DNA from: CADEDH01 sp041394285
Lineage (GTDB): Bacteria > Actinomycetota > Acidimicrobiia > Acidimicrobiales > SZUA-35
DNA: 64,000 nt
Assembly: GCA_041394285.1 (NCBI GenBank)
Contig: JAWKIL010000001.1
Coordinates: forward strand, 62,001 to 126,000
Direction of reading: 5' to 3'
The notes beneath the pieces are model-generated. The model saw nothing but the letters and a program-made list of their open reading frames with translations. It did not search any database and had not been told where the DNA came from. Every line of letters begins with the position of its first letter. The first letter of the stretch is position 1. Below, piece by piece: positions 45,505-55,281 of this stretch. Position numbers and translations under genes: made by a program.

Positions 45505-45545
45505 CTGTGGCGCCCGGTGCTGCATGTTGCGCGCTGACGCCACAG
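45505..45545. terminator. Hairpin between convergent era and dinG
   Basis: CTGTGGCG (45505-45512) pairs with CGCCACAG (45538-45545). The 25-nt intervening sequence is rich in GC and can pair further. It occupies the 82-nt gap between two convergent stops. Confidence 0.5.
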
Positions 45546-45556
45546 ATCGGGCCTAC

Positions 45557-47446
45557 TCAGCCGTTGCGGGCCCGTTCGTCCAGCTCCCGGAGGAACGCCA
45601 GCACCTGGTCGCGGTCCTTGGTGCGGGGGAACGGGGGCAGGGCGTTGATCAGATCCCACCGGTAGTGCCGGCTGGTGGCCAGGCGGGGGTCGAGGATGGC
45701 CACGACGCCCTTGTCGGTGGCCCGGCGTACCAGGCGGCCGGCGGCCTGGGCCAGCATGGTCTGGGCCCGGGGGAGATCGACGGTGCGGAACGCGGCCGGG
45801 CCGGCCCGCTGCCGGCGGGCCTGGCTCACCGGTTCGTCGGGCCGGGGGAAGGGGATGCGATCGACCGTCACCAGGGTCACGGCGTCGCCCGGCACGTCGA
45901 TGCCCTGCCAGAACGACATGGTGGCCGCCAACACCGCCCCCGGCTCGCTGCGCAGGCGCGACAAGAGCTGCTCCCGGGACGCCTCTCCCTGCATCAAGAT
46001 CGGGCCCGGTAGGGCGTCGGCCAGCGCCTCGGCCGCTTCCCGCATGGCCGAGTAGCTCGTGAACAGGGCCAACGTCCGCCCGCCGGCGGCCCGGGCCAGC
46101 TCGATGATCTCCTCCTGTACCGCCTTGCGGAAGGCGGGGGAGCGGGGGTCGGGGATGTGGGTGGCGCAGTAGAGGAGGCCGAGGCTGGGGTAGTCGAACG
46201 GGGAGCCCACGCGGCGCACGCTGACCGCCGCCGGGTCGAGGCCGAGCTGGGGCACCATCCCGTCGGCCAGGGTGGCGCTGGTGAGCACCACGGCCTTCTC
46301 CGGCCACAGGTGGTCGGCCAGCACCGGGCCCACGTCGAGGGGGGTGCGGCGGAGCAGGGGTGAGAGGTCGTTGCCGTCGACCCACAGCACGTCGTCGTCG
46401 CCCGCCTCGATGATGGCGTCGATGTCGTCGATGAGGTTGGTGGCGGTGAGGGTGGCCCGCTCGACCCGGGCCGCAGCGTCGCTGCCCTGGGGCGGGTTGA
46501 CCTTGCGGAGGGCGGCCAACACCTGGTCGGCCCGATCCCGGCCCGTCACCAGCGTCGCCACCAGCTCGGGGGTGACCGCAGCGGCCGAGCCGAGCGTGGG
46601 CCGGAGCTCGGCGTCGAGGTCGTTGCCCGCCCGCTCCAGGTTGGCCGGCGCCTCGTCGTCGGTCAGCACGGCCCGGACCCGGCGGGCCAGGGCCCGGAAC
46701 CGGCCCCCACCCACCTCGGTGCCGCAGGTGGCCTCGAGCGAGTCGGTGAGCTGGTGGGCCTCGTCGAACACCACCACCTCGTGCTCGGGGAGCAGCACCC
46801 CGCCCGAGGCCAGATGGAGGCCGTAGTAGTGGTGGTTGGTGACGATGATGTCGGCCTCGAAGGCCTCCAGGCGGGCCGCCTCGGCGAAGCAGACGTCGCC
46901 CGAGGGACACTTGGCCGCGCCCGGGCACTCGTCGGGCCCCACGCTCACCGCGGCCCAGATGTCGGGGGTAGGGGCCGGGTCGAGCTCCTCCCGGTCGCCC
47001 GTGTCGCTGGTGGCGGCCCACTCCAGCACCTCGGCCAGGTGGGTGCTGGGGTTGCGGCCGCCCAGCAGCTCCAGCTGCTCGGACCGGTCGGCCCGGGCCA
47101 GCTCGGCCAGGCGCTGGCGGCACACGTAGTTGCGCCGGCCCTTGAGCACGGCGGCGGTGAGGGGCCGGCCGAGGCCGTCGGCCACCTGGGGGATGTCGTG
47201 GTCGACCAACTGGCCCTGGAGGGCGATGGTGGCCGTGGCCACCACGGCTTTCACGCCGGACACGGCGATCGGGGTGAGGTAGGCCAGCGACTTGCCGGTG
47301 CCGGTGCCGGCCTCCACCAGCAGGGCCGAGCGGTTGACTATGGCCCTGGCCACGGCGTCGGCCATCTCCTCCTGCCCGGGCCGGATCTCGCCGCCGCCCG
47401 CTAGCCTGCGGGTGACTTTACCTAGCGATGTCTGCATCGATGACAC
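45557..47446 (-). CDS. dinG: DinG/XPD-family ATP-dependent DNA helicase
   Basis: 629 aa, superfamily 2 with an Fe-S cluster. Walker A AGTGTGKS (46-53), four candidate cluster cysteines (109, 174, 180, 186), DEAH (228-231), and a C-terminal helicase domain with QAAGRLVRRATDKGVVAILD. DinG-type 5'-3' helicases unwind D-loops, R-loops and forked DNA. No exonuclease domain is fused. ATG at 47446 (or 47437). Divergent from the Pro/Thr-rich membrane protein gene, with 64 bp between. Confidence 0.92.
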   Translation of the reverse strand: MSSMQTSLGKVTRRLAGGGEIRPGQEEMADAVARAIVNRSALLVEAGTGTGKSLAYLTPIAVSGVKAVVATATIALQGQLVDHDIPQVADGLGRPLTAAVLKGRRNYVCRQRLAELARADRSEQLELLGGRNPSTHLAEVLEWAATSDTGDREELDPAPTPDIWAAVSVGPDECPGAAKCPSGDVCFAEAARLEAFEADIIVTNHHYYGLHLASGGVLLPEHEVVVFDEAHQLTDSLEATCGTEVGGGRFRALARRVRAVLTDDEAPANLERAGNDLDAELRPTLGSAAAVTPELVATLVTGRDRADQVLAALRKVNPPQGSDAAARVERATLTATNLIDDIDAIIEAGDDDVLWVDGNDLSPLLRRTPLDVGPVLADHLWPEKAVVLTSATLADGMVPQLGLDPAAVSVRRVGSPFDYPSLGLLYCATHIPDPRSPAFRKAVQEEIIELARAAGGRTLALFTSYSAMREAAEALADALPGPILMQGEASREQLLSRLRSEPGAVLAATMSFWQGIDVPGDAVTLVTVDRIPFPRPDEPVSQARRQRAGPAAFRTVDLPRAQTMLAQAAGRLVRRATDKGVVAILDPRLATSRHYRWDLINALPPFPRTKDRDQVLAFLRELDERARNG

Positions 47447-47510
47447 GAGACGGATCCTTGGGTCTAGGCTCGATCGGGGTCGGACACGACGTTGATGGGG
47501 TGTTCTTCGT

Positions 47511-49472
47511 ATGGCACAAGACCGGCTACCCGCCCGAGAGCCCGACGTCGCAAGCTCGCGACACCAGGTCCCGGGCTCTGCCGACCCTGGTCAGCGAACT
47601 GGCGATCCCCATGCCGGCACAGGGCCGTCGGCCCGGGGCCGGCACGACATCGTCGAAGCCGAGCATACGAGCTTCTTCTGGCCAGAGGTCGACGATCTGC
47701 TGACCTACGAGTTCTCGGCCGATCTCATGGACCAGCTCCACGCCGGTCTGCAGGGCCAGCCGTCGGCCGATGCCCCACCGCCTCCTCCGGCGCCGTCGTC
47801 CCCGGCCGCCGCTGGTGCCCCGCCGATGCCCGGCCCCGGTGAGTTGACCATGTCCGGCGCCCAGCCGCCGCCGCTGAACGGCCCCAACCCGTTCCTGCCC
47901 GGCCCGGCCGAGCAGCCGACCGTCACCGCCCCCGATCCCTTCGCCGGGCATCCGCTCGCCCCGCCGCCGGGTGTGGTGCCGCCGGTACCGGATCTGAGGC
48001 TCAGCAGCCCCATCCCCGCAGACTCGGACCCCACGATCCGCACCCCCGAGCCTCCCGGCGGCTTCTTGCCACCGGCGGCGCCACCGCCCGACGGCCCGCC
48101 ACCTGCCGCCGGGTACGTTCCCGACGTGGTGGCGGGGTCCTTCGGGGCCGAGATGGCGCCCCCGCCCCCGCCGCCGTCGGACGAGGGCAGCGGCGGCCTC
48201 GACGGCCTCCGGGGTAGCCGCCTGTTCGATCCCCGCCCCGAGCCCGCCGACCCCGGCTCCGCCCGCCTGAGGGTGGGGAACCTGTTCGAGCCGACCGATC
48301 CCGGCGGGCCGCCCCAGACCCGACGCCTGGTCCGGCTGGCGGGCCGGCAGTCGCCCGACGACGTCGACGTCACGTCGGCCCGCCTGGTGTCGCCGTTCGA
48401 CTCCTCCGGGCCGTCGGTCCGCTCGTTGTTCCCGGCGTCGGCCCGGGATGGCGACCGCTCCGGCCGCTCGGCGTTCGACGACGACGGCTACGGCCCGGGC
48501 GCTCCCACCTCCGAGCTGCGGGCGGGGTCACCCGCCCCGTTCGGCCCCGACGCCGGCCACCGCAGCCCCCTGCTCGACGGCGGGCCCCCGAATCCGCCGG
48601 TGTCGTTGAGCCACTCGACGGTGGTTGATCCGGCCAGTGGACCCCCGGTGGGCGCCTCGTTCCTGGCCCCCGCCCCGTCCGACGCCTGGAATGCGTCGAA
48701 TCCGGCATGGACGAGCGTGACGGACACGGTGTCGGACCTGCCGCCCCGTCACGGTCAGGGCTTCCTGTACCTGGAGGAAGACGCCGATTCCTGGGCCGGG
48801 CCCCCGTTGATGCGCCAGGCCGAGCCGGCCACCCGGGACAAGGGTGCCATGCTCGACAGCGTGGTCGACGTGCTCGACCGCAAGCGGGGTGCCCTGCTGG
48901 CGGGAGCCCTGGCCCTCACCGCCGTGCTGGGAGGGCTGCTGGCCTACTCCCGGCTCACCGGCGGCGACGGCACCGAGGCCAGCGGGCCCCTGACCGCCGT
49001 CACCGACACCACCACCGCGAGCTCGGTCGGTTCCGGTACCGGCCAATCCGGTTCGGGGGCCAGCGGCACGGTGGCGGCGCCCACCACGGTGGTCACCACC
49101 GCCACCACCGAGGCGTCGTCGTCGGCCGTCACCGAGGCCCCCTCCACCAGCTCCAGCCGGAAGCGGGTAACCACGTCGTCGAGCACCACGGCCAGCACCG
49201 CCGCCCCGACCGCGCCGACCACGGTGACCACCCAGCCCACGTCGGCGCCCACCACCCAGCCCACCTCGGCGTCGACCACGTCGACGACCAGAGCGCCCAC
49301 CACGACCGCGAAGCCCACGACCACCACCACGCGGCCCACCACGACCACCACGGCGTCGACCACCACGACCACATCGACCACGACCACATCGACCACGACG
49401 GCCACCACCGACCCGACAACGACCGATCCGACGTCGGGGTCCTCGGGATCACCGGCGATCGCCACCCCGTAG
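47511..49472 (+). CDS. Large Pro-rich/Thr-rich single-pass membrane protein of unknown function
   Basis: 653 aa. Four zones: an N-terminal ~80 residues containing SFFWPEVDDLLTYEFSADLM, the only well-conserved-looking stretch; ~370 residues of Pro/Gly/Asp-rich disordered sequence; one TM helix (LLAGALALTAVLGGLLAYSRL, ~460-481); and an extracellular Ser/Thr-rich tail of ~170 residues made of TTT/TST repeats. Such tails are usually heavily glycosylated stalks. No enzymatic motif is recognised. It could be a cell-envelope sensor or division-associated protein, but nothing confirms this. Confidence 0.7.
   Translation: MAQDRLPAREPDVASSRHQVPGSADPGQRTGDPHAGTGPSARGRHDIVEAEHTSFFWPEVDDLLTYEFSADLMDQLHAGLQGQPSADAPPPPPAPSSPAAAGAPPMPGPGELTMSGAQPPPLNGPNPFLPGPAEQPTVTAPDPFAGHPLAPPPGVVPPVPDLRLSSPIPADSDPTIRTPEPPGGFLPPAAPPPDGPPPAAGYVPDVVAGSFGAEMAPPPPPPSDEGSGGLDGLRGSRLFDPRPEPADPGSARLRVGNLFEPTDPGGPPQTRRLVRLAGRQSPDDVDVTSARLVSPFDSSGPSVRSLFPASARDGDRSGRSAFDDDGYGPGAPTSELRAGSPAPFGPDAGHRSPLLDGGPPNPPVSLSHSTVVDPASGPPVGASFLAPAPSDAWNASNPAWTSVTDTVSDLPPRHGQGFLYLEEDADSWAGPPLMRQAEPATRDKGAMLDSVVDVLDRKRGALLAGALALTAVLGGLLAYSRLTGGDGTEASGPLTAVTDTTTASSVGSGTGQSGSGASGTVAAPTTVVTTATTEASSSAVTEAPSTSSSRKRVTTSSSTTASTAAPTAPTTVTTQPTSAPTTQPTSASTTSTTRAPTTTAKPTTTTTRPTTTTTASTTTTTSTTTTSTTTATTDPTTTDPTSGSSGSPAIATP
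49204..49430 (+). repeat. Low-complexity ACC/ACG codon repeat (Thr/Ser-rich tail)
   Basis: Degenerate short-period repeats built of ACC, ACG and TCG triplets, encoding the Thr-rich stalk of the preceding protein. All three forward frames and the antisense frame stay open through it, which explains long overlapping ORFs here. Confidence 0.75.
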
Positions 49473-49519
49473 GGGAAGGGAAGCCCCAAGGGCAACGGGG
49501 GTCGGTACGGTTGGCTGGT

Positions 49520-50236
49520 GTGAAACCTGAGATCGACCTGCAACGTGTTCCCGCCCACGTCGCCTGTGTGATGGACGGGAACGGCCGTTGGGCCCAGGAG
49601 CGCGGTCTGAAGCGCACCGAGGGCCACGCCGCCGGCGAGGCCGCCCTGTTCGATGTGGTGGAGGGCGCCCTCGAGCTCGGCATCTCGTGGTTGACGGTCT
49701 ACGCCTTCTCCACCGAGAACTGGCGCCGGCCGGGTGACGAGGTCCGGTTCCTGATGCGGTTCAACGAGTCGCTGCTGGTGCGCCGGCGGGATGAGTTGAA
49801 CGACATGGGGGTCCGGATCCGCTTCATCGGCCGTCGCGACTGGCGGGTGCCCAAGCGCCTGCTGCGCCGGATGGACGAATCGGTGGCCCTCACCGCCGCC
49901 AACCGCAAGCTGACGCTCACCATCGCCTTCAACTACGGCTCCCGGGCCGAGCTGGTGGACGCGGTGAAGGCGCTGCTGCTGGAGGGGGCCGATCCGGCCA
50001 CGATCGACGAGGCCGACATCGCCAAGCGCCTGTACGACCCCGAGATGCCCGACGTCGACCTGTGGGTCCGCACCTCGGGTGAGCACCGGATCTCGAACTA
50101 CCTGCTGTGGCAGTCGGCGTACGCCGAGATGGTGTTCGTCGACACGTTCTGGCCGGCCTTCCGCCGGGAGCATCTGGCGGGCGCCGTGGCGGAGTACCAG
50201 CGGCGTGAGCGCCGCTTCGGGGGCCTCAAGGGCTGA
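49520..50236 (+). CDS. uppS: Isoprenyl transferase (undecaprenyl/decaprenyl diphosphate synthase)
   Basis: 238 aa cis-prenyltransferase. The catalytic Asp lies in VMDGNGRWA, followed by YAFSTENWRRP and the C-terminal DLWVRTSGEHRISNYLLWQSAYAE. It makes the C50/C55 carrier lipid for peptidoglycan. The GTG at 49520 is used; the upstream open frame runs through the antisense-free Thr repeat and is rejected. The stop is 2 nt from recO, so the two are cotranscribed. Confidence 0.96.
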   Translation: MKPEIDLQRVPAHVACVMDGNGRWAQERGLKRTEGHAAGEAALFDVVEGALELGISWLTVYAFSTENWRRPGDEVRFLMRFNESLLVRRRDELNDMGVRIRFIGRRDWRVPKRLLRRMDESVALTAANRKLTLTIAFNYGSRAELVDAVKALLLEGADPATIDEADIAKRLYDPEMPDVDLWVRTSGEHRISNYLLWQSAYAEMVFVDTFWPAFRREHLAGAVAEYQRRERRFGGLKG

Positions 50237-50238
50237 TC

Positions 50239-50964
50239 ATGCCCCTCTACCGTGACGAAGGGGTGGTGCTTCGCACCTACAAGCTGGGCGAAGCCGACCG
50301 CATCGTGGTGCTGTACACCCGGGGGCGGGGCAAGGTGCGGGCCGTGGCCAAGGGCGTGCGGCGGACCCGGAGCAAGTTCGGGTCCCGGCTGGAGCCGGGA
50401 TCGATGGTGTCGCTGCAGCTCTACGAGGGCCGCAACCTCGACATCGTGACCCAGGCTGAGCGCACGGAGCCTCTGGCCGGGTTGCGGGCCGACCTCGACC
50501 GGTACGGCCGGGCCACGATCATGTTGGAGGCGGTCGACCACGTGAGCACCGAGGGGGAGGGCAACCCCGCCCTGTACAAGCTGCTGACCGGCGCCCTGCG
50601 GGAGCTCGACGGGTCGGGCAACGCCCTGGTGGTGCCGGCCTTCGTCACCCGCCTCCTGGCCTTGGAGGGGGTCCAACCCCAGGTCGACGAGTGCGTGAGC
50701 TGCGGAGCCACCGAGGGGCTGGTGGTGCTGGCCGTGCACGAAGGCGGGATGCTGTGCCGATCCTGTCGTCGGGGAGGTCAGGCCATCACCGAGGAGGCCC
50801 GCCAGGCCTTGTCGGCGCTGGTGGCGGGCCGGGTGCGCCAGGTGTTGGAGACCACGTCGGTCCCGGCCGGCCAGGAGTTGGAGCTGGTGGCGGCCCGGAT
50901 GATCGAGCAGCACATCGAGCGCCGGCTCCAGTCGTCGGCGGTGATCTACGAGCAGCTGGGTTGA
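50239..50964 (+). CDS. recO: DNA repair protein RecO
   Basis: 241 aa. N-terminal OB-fold (YRDEGVVLRTYKLGEADRIV) and a C-terminal helical domain with a four-cysteine zinc site (CVSC ... CRSC). It loads RecA onto SSB-coated gaps in the RecFOR pathway. It starts 2 nt after uppS. The uppS-recO pairing is common in actinobacteria. Confidence 0.95.
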   Translation: MPLYRDEGVVLRTYKLGEADRIVVLYTRGRGKVRAVAKGVRRTRSKFGSRLEPGSMVSLQLYEGRNLDIVTQAERTEPLAGLRADLDRYGRATIMLEAVDHVSTEGEGNPALYKLLTGALRELDGSGNALVVPAFVTRLLALEGVQPQVDECVSCGATEGLVVLAVHEGGMLCRSCRRGGQAITEEARQALSALVAGRVRQVLETTSVPAGQELELVAARMIEQHIERRLQSSAVIYEQLG

Positions 50965-51024
50965 TCGGCGTGGTCGGTGGGTGACGCCGGAGCGGGCCCG
51001 TGCCGTCCGACCCGGGCCGTCCGG

Positions 51025-52125
51025 TCAGATCGGTAGCCAGCCGCCGGTGGCGGCGTCGTGGCGGAACAGGCGGCCGGTGGCGGCGTCATGGACCACCCAG
51101 GCCCGCCACTGATCACTCCATTCGGGCACGAGCTCGGGCTCGGGGCCGGCTGCGGTCTCCGGGGCGCGTCGGGGAACCGACACCAGGAGCCGGGAGGCCT
51201 GGGCCGCCAGCGGGTCGGGCCGCCGGGTGCCGGGGCCGCTGCCGGCCAGCGGGCTTCCCCGCCGGGGGATGGGGCCGGAGAGCCGGCGGTGGGTGGGGGC
51301 GGGGACGCTGACCTCGACCGTGTCGGGCAAGATCGGGGGGAGGGTCGGTCCGGCCGGGGCGTCGATCTGCTCGACCCTCCACCGGCTGGGAGTGGCCGGT
51401 GCGGCCCGTTGGGGGTCAGGGGCCGCCTCCGAGCCCGTGGGCGACGGTGACGTTCGCCGGGCCACTGCGGCCGGCAGTGGGCCGCTCGTGGGCCGGGGGC
51501 CGGTGGGGGCGCCCAGGGGGCCGGAGCGGGGCTTGCGGGCGGCGCTGGGGTCGATGGGGCGCTCCGGGTGGTGGAGATCCACCACCATCGTGCGGGCCAG
51601 CCGGTCACCGAGGCGTTGGTGGAGGGGGGAGCGGTATGCCAGGAACCAGCCGAGCAGGCCCGGGATGACGAACGGGACGAGGTCGATCAGGCCGAACACG
51701 GTGCGGACGAGATGGTGGTGGAGCTCGGCCCGGGTCCCGGTCGTGGTCATGACCCGCAGGCGGGCGAGGCGCAGCCCCGGGCTCCAGCCCGACGTGTTCG
51801 CCGGGACGAGGGTCAGGATGATCAGGGCGGCCAGCAGGGCGGCGACCCCGGTGAGGGCCGCACCGTTGGCGGTCCAGGAGTAGCCGGTGCCGGCTACCGT
51901 CAGCCAGCTCGGATCGGGGGCGAAGGGAGCGGCCGGGTCGGGGACCACCGTGCGGGCCTGACTGGCGGCAACGGCGGCTGGGGGAAGGGTCATCAGGGCC
52001 AGGTCGACCGCCCAGGCGGCGAGGCGGCGCCGAACCGACGCCGGGGGAGCGATGGCCGCTGGCGGCGTGGTCGGCGTCGACCGGTCGGTGTCGAAGATGG
52101 ATGGCCGGGCGACGTCGACGGTCAC
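51025..52125 (-). CDS. RDD-family membrane protein with long C-terminal tail
   Basis: 366 aa. The RDD domain starts at VRRRLAAWAVDLALMTLPPA and has about three TM helices (LAALIILTLVPA; FGLIDLVPFVIPGLLGWFLAY). It is followed by ~150 disordered Pro/Arg residues and a C-terminal WSDQWRAWVVHDAATGRLFRHDAATGGWLPI element (residues ~336-366) in which a short hydrophobic motif is repeated (VHDAATGRL / RHDAATGGW), similar to DUF2510-like tags. GTG start with GGAGG upstream. It lies opposite in direction between recO and dnaG. Function unknown. Confidence 0.78.
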   Translation of the reverse strand: MTVDVARPSIFDTDRSTPTTPPAAIAPPASVRRRLAAWAVDLALMTLPPAAVAASQARTVVPDPAAPFAPDPSWLTVAGTGYSWTANGAALTGVAALLAALIILTLVPANTSGWSPGLRLARLRVMTTTGTRAELHHHLVRTVFGLIDLVPFVIPGLLGWFLAYRSPLHQRLGDRLARTMVVDLHHPERPIDPSAARKPRSGPLGAPTGPRPTSGPLPAAVARRTSPSPTGSEAAPDPQRAAPATPSRWRVEQIDAPAGPTLPPILPDTVEVSVPAPTHRRLSGPIPRRGSPLAGSGPGTRRPDPLAAQASRLLVSVPRRAPETAAGPEPELVPEWSDQWRAWVVHDAATGRLFRHDAATGGWLPI

Positions 52126-52178
52126 CGCCTCCGTATCGGCCCGGGGGCCCCGGTAGTTAGCGGCTAGCCTGGAGGCGA

Positions 52179-53951
52179 GTGGGCATCGTAGACGAGGACA
52201 TAGCGCGGGTGCGGGACGCCACCGACATGGTGGCGGTGGTCTCCGAATACACCCAGCTGCGGCGGGTGGGGCGTCGCTGGAACGGCCTGTGCCCGTTCCA
52301 CGTCGAGCGGTCGCCGTCGTTCTCGGTGAACGCCGAGGAGGGCCTGTACTACTGCTTCGGCTGCGGGGTGCGAGGTGACGTGATCACCTTCGTGCAGGAA
52401 AAGGAGCTGCTGGACTTCGTGGGTGCGGTGGAGTGGCTGGCCAACAAGGCCCAGATCACCCTGCGCTACACCGACACCGGGCAGAGCGAGGACCGTAAGC
52501 GCAAGGCCCGCCTCCACGACGTGTTGGGCGATGCGGTGGAGTGGTACCACAAGCGCCTGCTCGACGGGTCCGACGCCGGCGCCGCCCGGGGCTACCTGCG
52601 CCAGCGGGGGCTGGACGGCGAGGCTGTGCGGCACTACCGGATCGGGTGGGCCCCCGACGGCTACGACCAGCTGGCCCGGGCCCTGCGGCTGTCCAACCAG
52701 GACCTGATCGACTCGGGTCTGGGGTTCATGAACCGCAAGGGCCGCCAGCAGGACGCCTTCCGGGCCCGGGTCCTGTTCCCCATCTTCGACGCCACCGGCC
52801 AGGCCGTGGGGTTCGGGGGGCGGATCCTGCCCGGCGGCGACGGGCCCAAGTACAAGAACTCGGCCGAGTCGTCGGTCTACGCCAAGAGCCGCATCCTGTA
52901 CGGCCTGAACTGGGCGAAGACCGACATCGTGGCGGCCGACGAGGTCATCGTGTGCGAGGGCTACACCGACGTGATCGGTTTCGCCCGGGTGGGGATCAAC
53001 CGGGCCGTGGCCACCTGCGGCACGGCGCTGACCGAGGAGCACGTACGCCTGTTGCGTCGCTTCGCCCGGCGGGTGGTGCTGGCCTTCGATGCCGACTCGG
53101 CCGGCCAGAACGCGGCCGCCCGGTTCTACGAGTGGGAGAAAGCCCACGATCTCGACGTGGCCGTGATCGACCTGCCCGACGGGGTCGACCCCGGCGAGCT
53201 GTCGCTGAACGATCCCGAGCGGCTGGTCGCCGGGGTCACCGGGGCCCGGCCGTTCCTCGAGTTCCTGGTGGACCGGGCCATCGCCGGCGTCGACCGCTCC
53301 ACGGCCGAGGGTCGGGCCCGGGCGGCCGAGAAGGCGCTGGCCATGGTGGCCGAGCACCCCGATCCGCTGGTGCGTGACCAGTACGTGATGATGGTGGCCG
53401 GACGGTGCCAGTTCGAGCCGGACCTGATCCGCTCGATGCTCCGCCAGGGCCCGCAGCGGTCGGCCGGGGGCAACGGGTCGGCGGGGCCGACGGCCCGGCC
53501 CCGCGTGCTGAAGGACAACGCCGAGCTGGAGGCGCTGCGGCTGGCGGCCCACCGGCGAGACGAGATCGTGCAGCTGCTGGTGCCCGAGTTGTTCACCGAC
53601 GACCTCTGCGCCACGGTGTACGACCTGGTCACAAGCCACTCGACGCTGCGAGAAGCGATCGAGCACGGCGGGCCCGAGGTGGCCGGCCTGGTGCAGCGGC
53701 TGTCGGTGGAGGAGTCCGACGCCGACCCGTCGGATGTGGCCGCCCGGCTGTGGGAGCGGTATCTGCAGCGCCAGATCGAGCGGTGCCGGATGTCGGCCCG
53801 GGAGATCGACGGCGACTCGTATGCCCAGCTGGTGGAGGACATGCGCTGGTTGCGCCTGCGCCTGGAAGAGCTGCGCGAGAGCGATCGACGGGCGGGTGCG
53901 GTCGCTTGCTTGCTAGCTTGGGTGCTGGAGGATTCGGAGGAAGATTCGTGA
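52179..53951 (+). CDS. dnaG: DNA primase
   Basis: 590 aa. N-terminal CHC2 zinc finger (Cys38, His41, Cys59, Cys62), TOPRIM core (DEVIVCEGYTDVIGF and VVLAFDADSAGQNAA), and a C-terminal helicase-interaction domain. It synthesises RNA primers for replication. GTG start 3 nt after GGAGG, closer than ideal. The stop overlaps the sigma-factor start (GTGA). Confidence 0.97.
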   Translation: MGIVDEDIARVRDATDMVAVVSEYTQLRRVGRRWNGLCPFHVERSPSFSVNAEEGLYYCFGCGVRGDVITFVQEKELLDFVGAVEWLANKAQITLRYTDTGQSEDRKRKARLHDVLGDAVEWYHKRLLDGSDAGAARGYLRQRGLDGEAVRHYRIGWAPDGYDQLARALRLSNQDLIDSGLGFMNRKGRQQDAFRARVLFPIFDATGQAVGFGGRILPGGDGPKYKNSAESSVYAKSRILYGLNWAKTDIVAADEVIVCEGYTDVIGFARVGINRAVATCGTALTEEHVRLLRRFARRVVLAFDADSAGQNAAARFYEWEKAHDLDVAVIDLPDGVDPGELSLNDPERLVAGVTGARPFLEFLVDRAIAGVDRSTAEGRARAAEKALAMVAEHPDPLVRDQYVMMVAGRCQFEPDLIRSMLRQGPQRSAGGNGSAGPTARPRVLKDNAELEALRLAAHRRDEIVQLLVPELFTDDLCATVYDLVTSHSTLREAIEHGGPEVAGLVQRLSVEESDADPSDVAARLWERYLQRQIERCRMSAREIDGDSYAQLVEDMRWLRLRLEELRESDRRAGAVACLLAWVLEDSEEDS

Positions 53952-55195
53952 CCGACCATCCCGTCGTCGTGTCTCACGATGTCACCGATACAAGCCCCTT
54001 GTTCACCGAGGAGCACCGGCAGCGGTTGCTCGTCCGCGCCCGCACGGGCCGGCCGCTCACGGCGGACGACGTGGTGGCGGTGATGGCCCGGGTGGAGCTC
54101 AGCCCCGCCGTGCTGCACGAGGTGCGGGAGTTCCTCGATGCCCACCAGATCTCGTTCGACGAAGACCCGATCGATCATCACGTCCATCTGAACGGCTATC
54201 ACGAGCGGGAGCCGGGGGCGGCCCGCCGGAAGTTCCACGATCCGGCCCGGGTGGCGGCGGCCGCCATGGCCCGGGCCAGCGCCTCGTCGGATCCGGTGAA
54301 GATGTACCTGAAGGAGATCGGCAAGGTGCCGCTCCTCACCGCCGAGGAGGAGGTGGAGCTGGCCAAGCGGATCGACGCCGGTGCCGCCGCCTCGGCCGAG
54401 ACCAGCGAAGGGCGCTGGAAGGATCTCCCGTTCGAGGAGCAGCGCCGGTTGCGGCGCACGATCAACGATGGGGAGGCGGCTCGACGGGAGCTGACGTCGG
54501 CCAACCTGCGGCTCGTGGTGTCGATCGCCAAACGCTACGTGGGGCGGGGGGTGCCGATCCTGGATCTGATCCAGGAGGGGAACCTGGGGCTCATGCGGGC
54601 CGTCCAGAAGTTCGACCACACCAAGGGGTTCAAGTTCTCCACCTACGCCACGTGGTGGATCCGACAGGCCATCACCCGGGCCATCGCCGACCAGTCCCGC
54701 ACGATCCGGGTGCCGGTGCACATGGTCGAGTCGATCAACAAGGTGGTGCGGGCCCAGCGGGCGTTGGCTCAGAAGCTGGAACGGGATCCCACGATCGCCG
54801 AGCTGGCGGCCGAGGTGGATCTGGACGAGGAGCGGGTGGCCGAGATCCTGCGGATCAACAGCCAGGACCCGCTGTCGCTCGACTCGCCCGTCGGCGACGA
54901 GGACGATACGTCGATGGCCGACTTCATCGCCGACCGGGGAGCCGCACCGCTCGACCTGGCCGCTCGCAAGCTGCTGGAGCAGACGGTGCGGGACGTGCTC
55001 GACGATCTGTCGGACCGGGAGAGCGAGGTCGTGCGCCTACGGTTCGGCCTGGTCGACGGGCGGCCCCGCACGCTGGAGGAGGTGGGCAAGGAGTTCGGCG
55101 TCACCCGGGAACGGATCCGCCAGATCGAGTCCAAGACCCTGGCCAAGCTCCGCCACCCGCTGCGCAGCGAGCGCCTCAAGGACTACCTCGACTGA
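53948..55195 (+). CDS. sigA: Primary RNA polymerase sigma factor (RpoD/SigA)
   Basis: 415 aa. Region 1.2 (DPVKMYLKEIGKVPLLTAEEE), region 2 (ANLRLVVSIAKRYVGRG; KFSTYATWWIRQAITRAI), region 3, and region 4.2 (LEEVGKEFGVTRERIRQIE ... LRHPLRS). The N-terminal ~105 residues are an acidic region 1.1-like extension. The GTG start overlaps dnaG, forming the macromolecular-synthesis pair; the usual rpsU partner is not present here. Confidence 0.97.
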   Translation: MTDHPVVVSHDVTDTSPLFTEEHRQRLLVRARTGRPLTADDVVAVMARVELSPAVLHEVREFLDAHQISFDEDPIDHHVHLNGYHEREPGAARRKFHDPARVAAAAMARASASSDPVKMYLKEIGKVPLLTAEEEVELAKRIDAGAAASAETSEGRWKDLPFEEQRRLRRTINDGEAARRELTSANLRLVVSIAKRYVGRGVPILDLIQEGNLGLMRAVQKFDHTKGFKFSTYATWWIRQAITRAIADQSRTIRVPVHMVESINKVVRAQRALAQKLERDPTIAELAAEVDLDEERVAEILRINSQDPLSLDSPVGDEDDTSMADFIADRGAAPLDLAARKLLEQTVRDVLDDLSDRESEVVRLRFGLVDGRPRTLEEVGKEFGVTRERIRQIESKTLAKLRHPLRSERLKDYLD

Positions 55196-55281
55196 CCCCC
55201 TGAGGTACGGGGACCACCATCTCGCCCCCGCCCAGCCGAACCGGTCGCGCCGAGCCGAACCGGTCCGCGCCAGGCGAATCG

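Noticed and set aside
49204..49430. Possible CRISPR or tandem array
   Set aside because: Short degenerate codon repeats without unique spacers; they encode a Thr-rich stalk.
48944..50173. 409-aa minus-strand ORF with Val repeats
   Set aside because: Created by the ACC/ACG repeat and uppS antisense; not a gene.
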